DNA of 64,000 bases from a candidate division KSB1 bacterium (GTDB taxonomy: Bacteria > Zhuqueibacterota > Zhuqueibacteria > Zhuqueibacterales > Zhuqueibacteraceae): contig JAPDPX010000002.1 in the NCBI GenBank assembly GCA_034506255.1, forward strand, positions 186,001 through 250,000, written 5' to 3'. The position numbers and the translations under genes were made by a program. Below, piece by piece: positions 26,618 through 34,922 of this stretch; the stretch's first letter is position 1, and the number at the start of each line of letters is the position of its first letter. Under the pieces are notes generated by a model that saw nothing but the letters and a program-made list of their open reading frames with translations, was not told the origin of the DNA and made no database searches.

Positions 26618-27544
26618 ATGGGCTTTATGGGCATCAAAAACGCACTCACCGTCGACGTCGAAGACTGGTTTCATGTCTCCCTGTTCCGCAAGAAGATTCG
26701 GCGGGACGAGTGGGATCAGCTTGCAAGCACCGTGGTGCAGAACACCTGCCGCGTCCTCAATATCTTTGCCGAAAAAAACGTCAAGGCCACATTTTTCGTG
26801 CTGGGCTGGGTCGCGGAGCGCTACCCGGAAATCGTGGTGGCGATCAAAGAGCAGGGCCACGAAGTGGCGAGCCACGGCTACGGCCATCAAATCATCTACG
26901 AGCAAACGCACAAGGAATTCGCCGCGGACGTCGAGAAGTCCCTGCTTATTCTGGAGAACATCACCGGCGAGCGGGTGCTGGGCTATCGGGCCCCGAGCTA
27001 CTCGATCACGCGCGCTTCGATGTGGGCCTGGCAAACGCTGGCCGATCTCGGGCTGATTTATGATTCCAGCATTTTTCCGGTGAAACACGATCTCTACGGC
27101 ATCCCCGATGCGCCGCGCTTTCCCTTCGAGATTCGCTTCGTCAATCAAACGCGCCTGATCGAATTTCCGCTTTCCACGGTGGTGTTGATGAAAAAGAATG
27201 TGCCGATGGCCGGGGGCGGCTATCTGCGGCTTTATCCCTATTGGTTCATTCAAAAGAGTGTGCGGCGGATCAACGCCGAGGGCCGTCCGGCCATCATCTA
27301 TTTGCATCCCTGGGAGGTGGACGCCGATCTGCCGCGCGTGGAAGCCGGCTGGTTCAAAACCATGCGCCACTACGGCAACCTGGCACTGATGGAACACCGG
27401 CTGCGGCGTCTGCTCGAGGAATTTTCCTTTGGAACCGTGAGCGAGGTTCTCTCGACAACCCAAATTCAAACGGACTGGCCGCGCACCACGCCGCCGGCGC
27501 CGGGCGTGAATGGCAGGCATCGGGGGAGTGTGCCGGTCGCATGA
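26618..27544 (+). CDS. Polysaccharide deacetylase, XrtA/PEP-CTERM-locus type
   Basis: A 308-aa NodB-fold enzyme that should de-N-acetylate or de-O-acetylate the polymer or a lipid-linked precursor. Motif 1 is TVDVEDWFHV (residues 11-20), the metal-binding histidines are in ASHGYGHQ and motif 3 is YRAPSYSI. The C-terminal part contains FIQKSVRRINAEGRPAIIYLHPWEVD, which matches the DUF3473-like extension seen in deacetylases of exosortase-A loci. A Pro-rich tail of about 25 residues ends the protein. The stop overlaps the following FemAB-like gene (ATGA), so the two are translationally coupled. Confidence 0.9.
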   Translation: MGFMGIKNALTVDVEDWFHVSLFRKKIRRDEWDQLASTVVQNTCRVLNIFAEKNVKATFFVLGWVAERYPEIVVAIKEQGHEVASHGYGHQIIYEQTHKEFAADVEKSLLILENITGERVLGYRAPSYSITRASMWAWQTLADLGLIYDSSIFPVKHDLYGIPDAPRFPFEIRFVNQTRLIEFPLSTVVLMKKNVPMAGGGYLRLYPYWFIQKSVRRINAEGRPAIIYLHPWEVDADLPRVEAGWFKTMRHYGNLALMEHRLRRLLEEFSFGTVSEVLSTTQIQTDWPRTTPPAPGVNGRHRGSVPVA

Positions 27545-28569
27545 AGGTCGAAGTCGTTGAGCATCAGTTTGCCGGGTGGGACCGCTTCGTTCACGAAAAC
27601 CCGGACAGCCGCGGGCCACATCTGAGCGGCTGGAAGCAGGTCATCGAGAAATCCTTCTCGCATCGCTGCTATTATCTCGCCGCGCGTGAGGGCGATCGCT
27701 GGCGCGGCATCCTGCCCCTGACCCATCTGCGCAGCAGACTCTTCGGATCGTTTTTGGTCTCCGTGCCCTATCTCAACTATGGCGGCCTCGTTGCGGCGGA
27801 CGAAGCGGCGCGGCAGGCGCTCTATGAGCGTGCCGTTGCGCTGGCTCGCGAGCTGGGCGTGGCACATGTGGAGTTGCGCCACGAACGCGTGCTGCTGCCG
27901 GGCCTGCCGACCAAGCAGCACAAAGTCGCGATGCTGCTCGAGCTGCCCGCCGACCCCGAGGCGCTGATGCAAAGCTTCAAGGCCAAATTGCGCAGCCAGA
28001 TTCGCAAACCGCAAAAGGAGGGCCTGACCTATCGCTGCGGCCGCGAGCAGGAGCTGGACAGTTTCTATCGCGTTTTTTCCCACAACATGCGCGATTTGGG
28101 CACGCCGGTTTATTCGCGCAAGTTCTTTGCCAACATTCTGGCGGCGTTTCCGGAGCGCGCCCACATTTGCACGGTCTATCGCGGGGAACAGCCGCTGGCC
28201 GCGGGTTTTGTCTTCGGCTTTCGCCAAACCCTGGAGATTCCGTGGGCCTCGAGTCTGCGCCAATTCAACCCCCTGGCACCGAACATGTTGTTGTATTGGG
28301 CCGTGCTGGAGTTTGCCATCAAACAGGGCTACAAGTATTTCGACTTCGGGCGCTCGACGCCCAATGAGGGCACCTACAAATTCAAAGAGCAATGGGGCGC
28401 CCGGCCGGTGCCACTGCACTGGCAATATTGGCTCGCCAACGGCGCCACGACCCTCCCCGACCTCAGCCCCCACAACGCCAAATATCGCATGGCAATCCAG
28501 ATCTGGCAGCGGTTGCCACTGGCGGTCACGCGCCTGGTCGGGCCGGCCATCGTCAAAAACATTCCCTGA
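27541..28569 (+). CDS. FemAB-family protein, XrtA/PEP-CTERM-associated type
   Basis: A 342-aa GNAT-fold FemAB-like protein. The N-terminal half (NPDSRGPHLSGWKQVIEKSF) and the C-terminal half each form an acyltransferase lobe. The C-terminal part has FDFGRSTPNEGTYKFKEQWG, the strongest family signature. FemX/FemA use aminoacyl-tRNA, but the EPS-linked branch is of unknown activity, possibly adding an amino-acyl group to a sugar. A similar gene is found next to the deacetylase in exosortase A loci, as here. The start is fixed by the 4-nt overlap with the deacetylase. Confidence 0.88.
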   Translation: MKVEVVEHQFAGWDRFVHENPDSRGPHLSGWKQVIEKSFSHRCYYLAAREGDRWRGILPLTHLRSRLFGSFLVSVPYLNYGGLVAADEAARQALYERAVALARELGVAHVELRHERVLLPGLPTKQHKVAMLLELPADPEALMQSFKAKLRSQIRKPQKEGLTYRCGREQELDSFYRVFSHNMRDLGTPVYSRKFFANILAAFPERAHICTVYRGEQPLAAGFVFGFRQTLEIPWASSLRQFNPLAPNMLLYWAVLEFAIKQGYKYFDFGRSTPNEGTYKFKEQWGARPVPLHWQYWLANGATTLPDLSPHNAKYRMAIQIWQRLPLAVTRLVGPAIVKNIP

Positions 28570-28623
28570 TGATCACGGGCGTGGGCCTCGCGCGATTCCT
28601 GTTTTATTCATCCTGTGTGCCCA

Positions 28624-29775
28624 ATGGTTTTCATCTTTTGGTTGTGTGTCAGTCTCATCCTGTGGGTCTATGCCGGCTACCCGTTGCTGCTGTGGGTGAA
28701 GAGCCGGCTGTTGCCGGCCGCGCCGGTGGCGCGCTGCGAGATCGAACCGCCCGTCACCCTGCTCATCAGTGCCTACAATGAGGCCGCTGTCATCCGGCGC
28801 AAGCTCGAGAACAGCCTGGCCCTGGATTATCCGCCCGACAAGCTCGAGATCATCGTGATCTCCGACTGTTCGGATGACGGCACCGATGACATCGTGCGGA
28901 CGTACGCCGGCCGGGGCGTGCGGCTGCTGCGCATGCCCGCGCGCGGCGGCAAAACCGCCGGGTTGAATGCCGCCCTGCCGACGGCCCGCGGTGAGATCGT
29001 GATTTTCTCCGATGCCAATGCCATGTATGATCCCGCCACGGTGCGGCGGATGGTGCGCAATTTTGCCGATGCCCGCGTCGGCTGCGTCACCGGTGAATCG
29101 CGCTACCACGTGAGCGGCGCCAGCCAGTCGAGTGAGAGCGAGAACCTGTACTGGCGTTATGAGCTGGCGCTGAAAAAAATGGAAAGTGCGGCCGGTTCGC
29201 TGGTGGGCGGTGACGGCGCCATTTACGCCATCCGCAAAAGTCTGTTCAAACCCATGCAGCCTTCGGATCTCAGCGACTTCGTCAACCCGCTGCAGATCAC
29301 GGCACAGGGCTATCGCAACGTGTATGAGCCGGAGGCCGTTTCGTATGAAGATGCCGGTGACACCTTTGCCAAGGAGTTTCAACGCAAGGTGCGCATCGTC
29401 AATCGCGCCTGGCGCGGCCTGTGGCGGGTGGCGGTGGTCCTGAATCCGCTGCGCTACGGCTTCTTTGCGCTGCAGGTCGTTTCCCACAAGCTGCTGCGCT
29501 GGTTGGTGCCCGTGTTCATGGCCGGCGCGTTGCTCAGCAATGCCTTTTTGCTCACCCGCTCGCCGTTTTATTTGCTGACCGGGATCGGCCAGGCACTGTT
29601 TTACCTGCTCGCGCTGCTGGGCTGGCGGCAGGCGCACCGGCGGGCATTGCCGCGTGCCGTCTATGTGCCGTATTACTTCTGCCTGGTCAATTATGCCTCG
29701 CTGTTGGGCATTCTGACCTACTATCGCGGGCAGTCGTTTACCATGTGGCAAACGGTGCGGGACCCCGCGACCTGA
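28624..29775 (+). CDS. Membrane glycosyltransferase, family 2
   Basis: A 383-aa inverting glycosyltransferase. It begins with a membrane helix (residues 3-25), then a GT-A domain with TLLISAYNEAAVI, VISDCSDDGTDDI, FSDANAMY (the DxD-type site) and VTGESRYHV. Three to four C-terminal helices form a channel-like region (about 285-375). The Q/RxxRW-type motif is represented by QRKVRIVNRAWRG. Such enzymes build or extrude polymer chains. ATG 28624 is preferred over GTG 28615 because the hydrophobic signal starts there. Confidence 0.9.
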   Translation: MVFIFWLCVSLILWVYAGYPLLLWVKSRLLPAAPVARCEIEPPVTLLISAYNEAAVIRRKLENSLALDYPPDKLEIIVISDCSDDGTDDIVRTYAGRGVRLLRMPARGGKTAGLNAALPTARGEIVIFSDANAMYDPATVRRMVRNFADARVGCVTGESRYHVSGASQSSESENLYWRYELALKKMESAAGSLVGGDGAIYAIRKSLFKPMQPSDLSDFVNPLQITAQGYRNVYEPEAVSYEDAGDTFAKEFQRKVRIVNRAWRGLWRVAVVLNPLRYGFFALQVVSHKLLRWLVPVFMAGALLSNAFLLTRSPFYLLTGIGQALFYLLALLGWRQAHRRALPRAVYVPYYFCLVNYASLLGILTYYRGQSFTMWQTVRDPAT

Positions 29776-29785
29776 CGGGAAAGCC

Positions 29786-30835
29786 ATGCCAATGCGACAT
29801 CTCAAAATGCGGTTGACCAGCCTGATCAAGGCGGTGTTGTTTTATGGCGGATTTTTTGCGCTGCTGCGCCTGCTTTTCCCCAATCGCCGGGCGGCGCTGC
29901 TGCGCTATCATGCCGTGGTTGACCCCGCCGACAATCTCTACACCAGCCCGAGCATCAGCCTGCCGGTGCGCGCCTTTGAGCGCCATGTGCGCTACTTTGC
30001 GCGCAAATACCGCGTGCTTTCCCTCGATCACGTCGTCGAGGCCGTGCTGGATGGCCGGCCGCTGCCCAAAAATGCCGTGGTGTTCACTTTCGATGACGGC
30101 TATGCCGACAATCTCATTGCCGCGCGCATTCTCAAGAAGTACGGGGCCACCGGCATTTTTTATTTGACCACGGACTGCATCGACCGCAGGGAGACGCTGT
30201 GGCTGGCGGAGGTGAATTATCTGCTGGCGCGCAGTGCACAGCCGGTTTTCCGGCTGGAGCTCGAGGGCACCACCCGGGAATTTGCACTGCGCACGCCCCG
30301 GGAGCGCGAGCAGGCCAAGCGCGCGGTCATCAAGATCATCAAAAGCAATGACCGCCGCGTGCGCGAAACCGTGCGGCAGCAGCTTCGCGCCCAGCTTGCC
30401 ACCGCCGATTGGCCGGCAGTGGCGGACCGCATCATGTTGACCTGGGAGCAGGTGCGCGAGATGCTCGCTCTGGGCATGAGCATCGGCGGGCACACCGTGT
30501 CGCATCTCAATTTGCCCAATGCCGCTCCGGAAGATGCCCGCCGCGAGATAGCCGGTTGCAAGCACAAGCTCGAAGCCGTGCTCAACCTGCCGATTCGCCA
30601 CTTTTCCGTGCCCAACAGCGGCCCTTATCGCTATTACAACGCCCAGGTCAAACGCATGGTGGGCGAGTGTGGGTTCGTTTCCTCCGTCACCTCGGCGCAC
30701 GGTTTCGTGGACGGCGACAGCGATCTGCTGGAATTGCGGCGCATTCGCACCATCCCGGCGTTGCATGAAGTGGTGGCGACAATCGAACTGGGCAAGTTTT
30801 CGAGAAACGGCGGGGAAAGTCCGGCCGCGGAATAG
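29786..30835 (+). CDS. Polysaccharide deacetylase (second)
   Basis: A 349-aa NodB-fold enzyme with an N-terminal membrane anchor (residues 12-28). Motif 1 is TFDDGYADN (around residue 99), with the metal-ligand motif GGHTVSHLNLP later. An insertion of about 80 residues between the motifs, rich in Arg and Glu, is typical of longer peptidoglycan/EPS deacetylases. It would act at the outer face of the inner membrane. It is 11 nt downstream of the glycosyltransferase and so belongs to the same unit. Confidence 0.9.
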   Translation: MPMRHLKMRLTSLIKAVLFYGGFFALLRLLFPNRRAALLRYHAVVDPADNLYTSPSISLPVRAFERHVRYFARKYRVLSLDHVVEAVLDGRPLPKNAVVFTFDDGYADNLIAARILKKYGATGIFYLTTDCIDRRETLWLAEVNYLLARSAQPVFRLELEGTTREFALRTPREREQAKRAVIKIIKSNDRRVRETVRQQLRAQLATADWPAVADRIMLTWEQVREMLALGMSIGGHTVSHLNLPNAAPEDARREIAGCKHKLEAVLNLPIRHFSVPNSGPYRYYNAQVKRMVGECGFVSSVTSAHGFVDGDSDLLELRRIRTIPALHEVVATIELGKFSRNGGESPAAE

Positions 30836-31035
30836 GCGGGCCCGGCCGCAAATGAAACGGCCGGTGACACGCTCTCTTCCGCAAATCACACTTTTGTAAG
30901 TAGCTAGGTTTGTTTCACAGAACCCTTTTTCCGCGGGCATCTCTGGCGCCGGTGTCTGATCCCAGGTCTCTGCGCCCGGCCGCGGGCAGTTCAGGGTAAC
31001 AAGGCAAGGATGCTTGTCAAGTTTGAGAGGATGTT

Positions 31036-32352
31036 ATGAGAATCAGCATATTTGGACTGGGTTACGTCGGCACGGTAACGAGCGCCTGTTTTGCGCGTTT
31101 GGGCCATCAGGTGACGGGGGTGGATGTCAACCTGCAAAAGGTGGCCTTGCTCAACGATGGCAAAAGCCCGATTGTCGAAGAGGCCATTGGCGAACTGGTG
31201 CAGCAGCAAGTGCAGGCCGGCCGCTTGCGCGCCACCACCGACATCGACACGGCGATCGCCAACTCCGAGTTGAGTCTGATCTGCGTGGGCACGCCCAGTA
31301 ACGGCAACGGCTCGCTCAGCCTGAGCAGCGTGTTGAGTGTGAGCAGGAGCATTGCGCAGGCGCTGCGTGCGAAAAAGGAGGATCATCTGGTGGTGGTGCG
31401 CAGCACGGTGGTGCCGGGCACGGTCAACCGCCAGATCATCCCGTTGATGGAGCGGGAATCCGGCAAGTCGCACGGCCGCGGCTTCAGCGTGTGCTTCAAT
31501 CCCGAGTTTTTGCGCGAAGGCAGCTCGGTGAAGGATTTTGAATCGCCGCCGTTCACCCTGGTGGGCACGCGCGACCAGGCCTGCGTCGAGAAGGTGCGCG
31601 AGCTGTATGCCGGCGTGGCGGCCCCGTTTTATGTCAGCAGCCTGGAAGTCGCGGAAACCGTCAAATATGCCAGCAACATTTATCATGCCGTCAAGATCAC
31701 CTTTGCCAACGAGCTGGGCGCCTATTGCAAAAGCCTGGGCATCGACAGCCATGAGGTGATGAATTTGTTCGCGCTCGACACCAAGCTCAACATCTCGCGG
31801 GCCTATTTGCGGCCGGGTTTCGCCTTTGGCGGCTCCTGTCTGCCCAAGGATTTGCGCGCGCTGCTGTATCATGCTAAATCACAGGATCTCAGCCTGCCGC
31901 TGCTGGAAGCGGTGTTGCCCAGCAACGAACGCCATTTGCAGCGCGTGGTCGAGATGGTGCTGGCGCAGGGCAAGCGCAGGATCGGCATTCTCGGTCTGAG
32001 TTTCAAAGCCGGCACCGACGATCTGCGCGAAAGCCCGCTGGTGTGGCTGACCGAAACCCTGCTGGGCAAGGGGTATGAACTGCGCATTCTCGACCGCGAC
32101 GTGGCGATGGCGCGCCTGATGGGCGGCAACAAGGAATACATCGAAAAGGAGATTCCACATCTCTCCTCCCTGCTCTGCCGCTCGCTGGAGGAAATCGTCG
32201 CGTTTGCGGAACTCATCATCATTGGCAACGGCAACCGTGAATATGCCGCGGTTTTCGAGAAGCGCAAACCGGAGCAGGTTGTCATCGATCTCGTTCGCAT
32301 GTTGCCGGACAATGGCAGCTCGCAGCCGAATTATCATGGCGTGTGCTGGTAG
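31036..32352 (+). CDS. algD: GDP-mannose 6-dehydrogenase-like UDP/GDP-sugar dehydrogenase
   Basis: A 438-aa NAD-dependent sugar-nucleotide dehydrogenase that makes a uronic acid by two-step oxidation. The Rossmann motif is FGLGYVGTV (residues 6-14). The active-site cysteine is Cys268 in FGGSCLPKD, the same number as in Pseudomonas AlgD. The C-terminus ends YHGVCW, which resembles AlgD (YHGICW) more than UDP-glucose dehydrogenases. The sequence supports GDP-mannose to GDP-mannuronate, but UDP-sugar use is not excluded. A 200-bp gap precedes it, so it may start a new transcription unit. The uronate would be a charged building block of the polymer. Confidence 0.85.
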   Translation: MRISIFGLGYVGTVTSACFARLGHQVTGVDVNLQKVALLNDGKSPIVEEAIGELVQQQVQAGRLRATTDIDTAIANSELSLICVGTPSNGNGSLSLSSVLSVSRSIAQALRAKKEDHLVVVRSTVVPGTVNRQIIPLMERESGKSHGRGFSVCFNPEFLREGSSVKDFESPPFTLVGTRDQACVEKVRELYAGVAAPFYVSSLEVAETVKYASNIYHAVKITFANELGAYCKSLGIDSHEVMNLFALDTKLNISRAYLRPGFAFGGSCLPKDLRALLYHAKSQDLSLPLLEAVLPSNERHLQRVVEMVLAQGKRRIGILGLSFKAGTDDLRESPLVWLTETLLGKGYELRILDRDVAMARLMGGNKEYIEKEIPHLSSLLCRSLEEIVAFAELIIIGNGNREYAAVFEKRKPEQVVIDLVRMLPDNGSSQPNYHGVCW

Positions 32353-32427
32353 GGCGCGCTGCCGCGCTGCCGGCACTTGCTCACCTCCCGACCTTGATGC
32401 ACGGCACTTACAGCAGAGGGGTGACTC

Positions 32428-33843
32428 GTGTCACGACCACGCAAAAAAGTTCTCTTTATCGCCTATATCTTTCCGCCGTTGGCACGCGCCGGCGTGCATC
32501 GCAGCGTGCGCTTTGCGCGTTATCTGCCGGACCTGGGCTGGGAGCTCACCGTGCTCACGCCGGCGGAACGCCATTATCCGCCGCAATCGCCGATTGATCG
32601 CGATCTCGTCAGGAAGATCCCGCCCACGATCAAAATCGTCACCACGCCGGTGTTCCACGGCACGACCGGCCTCTTTCGCATGAAAAATCTTTTGCGTCGC
32701 CGTCGCCGGCAGACATCGCCGGCGGCCGTGCGCGCGCCGCGGGCGCCCCTTCCCCCCCGGCCGGAGCCGGCAGCGGCAACCTCCTCAGCCGGCGCCGGCA
32801 GCAAACGCCGTGGCGTGCTGCAAAAAGGCAAGGACCTGGTCTACGATCTGCTCACCATTCCCGACAAAGACGTGAACTGGCTGCCTTATGCCGTGGCGGA
32901 AGGCTGGCGGTTACATCGTCGCGAGAAATTCGATCTGATTTATTCCACCGCGCCGCCCTTTACCGATCATCTCATCGCGCTCTGGCTGAAGAAGTTGACC
33001 GGCCTGCCCTGGGTGGCGGACTTTCGCGACCCCTGGGCGCGTGCGCCCTGGAAGGCGGAAATCCTGGGTGATTCGCTGCGCGGCAAGGCGGCCACGTATT
33101 TGGAGCGCCGCTTCGTGACAGCCGCTGACCGCGTCATTCTGAACACGGAATGGATTCGCAAGGATTTTGCCGATTACTACGGCCCGCCGCTCAGCCGCAA
33201 GTTCCGCGTCATCACCAATGGCTTCGACCCGCAGGATTTTGTGCAATTCGAGACCGGCACGGCGCCCCGGCCGCACAAAAAACTGGTGATCACCCACACC
33301 GGCGCCCTGTATCGCAAGCGCAATCCGCAAAATTTCTTTACGGCCTGCGAGCATCTCATCTCCCGGCACGGGGTCAGCCCGGCGGAGCTGGAGCTGCGTT
33401 TCATCGGTACGGTGGCGCCCGAGCTGTACAGTAGTTTCGAATGCGGCGAGGCGTTGCGCCAGGTGATTCAAGTGATGCCGCCGGTGTCGCACCAGCAGGC
33501 CTTGCAGTATCAGCTTGAAAGCGATGTGCTCTTGATTTTGCAGCCCGGCACCAGCATGTCGGTGCCCGGCAAGATTTTCGAGTACATCGGCATGCGCAAA
33601 ACAATTTTGGCGATCACGCCGCCGGGCGCAACCGCCGACGTGGTGCGCACCCACAACCTGGGCCTGATCGCGGACCCCGACAATCTTGCCGAAATCGAAA
33701 ATTGCCTGTTGCGCCTGGTGCAGGATTTCCGCAGGGGCACGCTCCAGCCGCCCTCGGTCAACGGCGCCTTCACCGCCTACAATGGCGTCGAGTTGACCAG
33801 GCAGTTGCATGAAGAATTCCTCCAGTGTTTGTCCAATGGCTGA
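32428..33843 (+). CDS. Glycosyltransferase family 4-like protein
   Basis: A 471-aa cytoplasmic GT-B glycosyltransferase with a GTG start. The N-terminal domain begins KKVLFIAYIFPPLARAGVHRS, a typical start of GT4 proteins in EPS loci. Residues about 90-135 form a Pro/Arg-rich low-complexity insertion. The C-terminal domain has VITHTGALYRKRNPQNFF and a donor-binding region SMSVPGKIFEYIGMRKTIL in place of the canonical EGFG glutamate motif. It is probably active; the sugar is unknown. The next gene overlaps its end by 8 nt. Confidence 0.87.
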   Translation: MSRPRKKVLFIAYIFPPLARAGVHRSVRFARYLPDLGWELTVLTPAERHYPPQSPIDRDLVRKIPPTIKIVTTPVFHGTTGLFRMKNLLRRRRRQTSPAAVRAPRAPLPPRPEPAAATSSAGAGSKRRGVLQKGKDLVYDLLTIPDKDVNWLPYAVAEGWRLHRREKFDLIYSTAPPFTDHLIALWLKKLTGLPWVADFRDPWARAPWKAEILGDSLRGKAATYLERRFVTAADRVILNTEWIRKDFADYYGPPLSRKFRVITNGFDPQDFVQFETGTAPRPHKKLVITHTGALYRKRNPQNFFTACEHLISRHGVSPAELELRFIGTVAPELYSSFECGEALRQVIQVMPPVSHQQALQYQLESDVLLILQPGTSMSVPGKIFEYIGMRKTILAITPPGATADVVRTHNLGLIADPDNLAEIENCLLRLVQDFRRGTLQPPSVNGAFTAYNGVELTRQLHEEFLQCLSNG

Positions 33844-34903
33844 AGCGATCGCGGAAGTGGTGCGACGGTTGACGACCACGGCCTCGCCGGCGTTGTGGCA
33901 GCAGGCGCCGGCCGGCCGGATTGTGCGCGCCGGCGAGATCAAACGCGCCTATTCCACCGTCTACCGCCTGCGCGTTGAAGATACCGGCGGCCGGACGCTG
34001 CGCATTCTGTACGCCAAGGTCTACAAGCTCGCGCCCAAGCACCGTGACAATCCCGCCAAACCTCAGGCCCGGTTGCGGACCGAGTTCGAAGCTGCGCAAC
34101 GGCTGCACGCCCGCCTGAACGACAGTCCCAACTATGGCGTGGTGCGGCCCCTGGCTTATTATCCCGACCTGCTCGCCATTGTGACGGAAGAGGCGCAGGG
34201 CCGGCCGATCGCCAGTCTGCTGGAAGCCGCCTGCAAGCGCTGGCACAAGCGTGACAAGCTCACGGCTGTGCTCTCCGCCTGCCGCCTCGCCGGCGAAGCG
34301 CTCGCTGCCATTCAGCGCGTCACGGTGGAACCGCAACCCTACCAGCCCGCGGAACTGCTGGACTATGTTGACCTCCGTCTGCAGCGCCTGGTGGCGGGGG
34401 AAGCGCCCTTCGGCGAAAAACAGCGTGACATGGTGCGCCGTTATTTGGAAACCATGATGGCCCGCGTGCCGGCCACACAGCTCGGCCAGTGCGGCTGCCA
34501 CGGCGACTACGCGCCTTTCAACGTGCTCGCCGCACCCGCCGGCGTGACGGTGATGGACTTCGCCATGTTCAAGCCCGGTTCGCTCTTCAACGACGTCACC
34601 TATTTTTACCACCGCCTGCAGGGGTATTTGCACAAGCCCATCTTCGCCGCGCCGGCCATTGCCGCGGTGCAGCAGGCTTTTCTGGCCGGCTACAATCACG
34701 GCGCCGGCCGGGAACACCAGCCGGTCGAGCAGGATCTCCTGTTCCGCATCTTCTGGATCAAACACGTCATCAACAATTACAGCGCCATCATGCGCAAAAA
34801 AGTGATGACCCTGCGGGACCGCCTGTCTCCCGCTGTTTACCTCTTCAATCGGCATGTCTTTCGATGCTATAATCAATGGCTGTCGCAAATGTGCCAGCCC
34901 TGA
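33836..34903 (+). CDS. APH-fold kinase of the exopolysaccharide locus
   Basis: A 355-aa protein of the aminoglycoside-phosphotransferase/choline-kinase fold. The catalytic loop CHGDYAPFN (Brenner-like HGDxxxxN) and the metal-binding MDFAMF segment are intact, so it should be catalytically competent. The N-terminal lobe shows RAGEIKRAYSTVYRLRVED and ILYAKVYKL, a likely ATP-binding lysine. In EPS loci such kinases may phosphorylate a sugar or lipid; no target is defined here. The start overlaps the previous gene by 8 nt (ATGGCTGA). Confidence 0.82.
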   Translation: MAEAIAEVVRRLTTTASPALWQQAPAGRIVRAGEIKRAYSTVYRLRVEDTGGRTLRILYAKVYKLAPKHRDNPAKPQARLRTEFEAAQRLHARLNDSPNYGVVRPLAYYPDLLAIVTEEAQGRPIASLLEAACKRWHKRDKLTAVLSACRLAGEALAAIQRVTVEPQPYQPAELLDYVDLRLQRLVAGEAPFGEKQRDMVRRYLETMMARVPATQLGQCGCHGDYAPFNVLAAPAGVTVMDFAMFKPGSLFNDVTYFYHRLQGYLHKPIFAAPAIAAVQQAFLAGYNHGAGREHQPVEQDLLFRIFWIKHVINNYSAIMRKKVMTLRDRLSPAVYLFNRHVFRCYNQWLSQMCQP

Positions 34904-34922
34904 GTGGCTGCGAGTCTGCGTG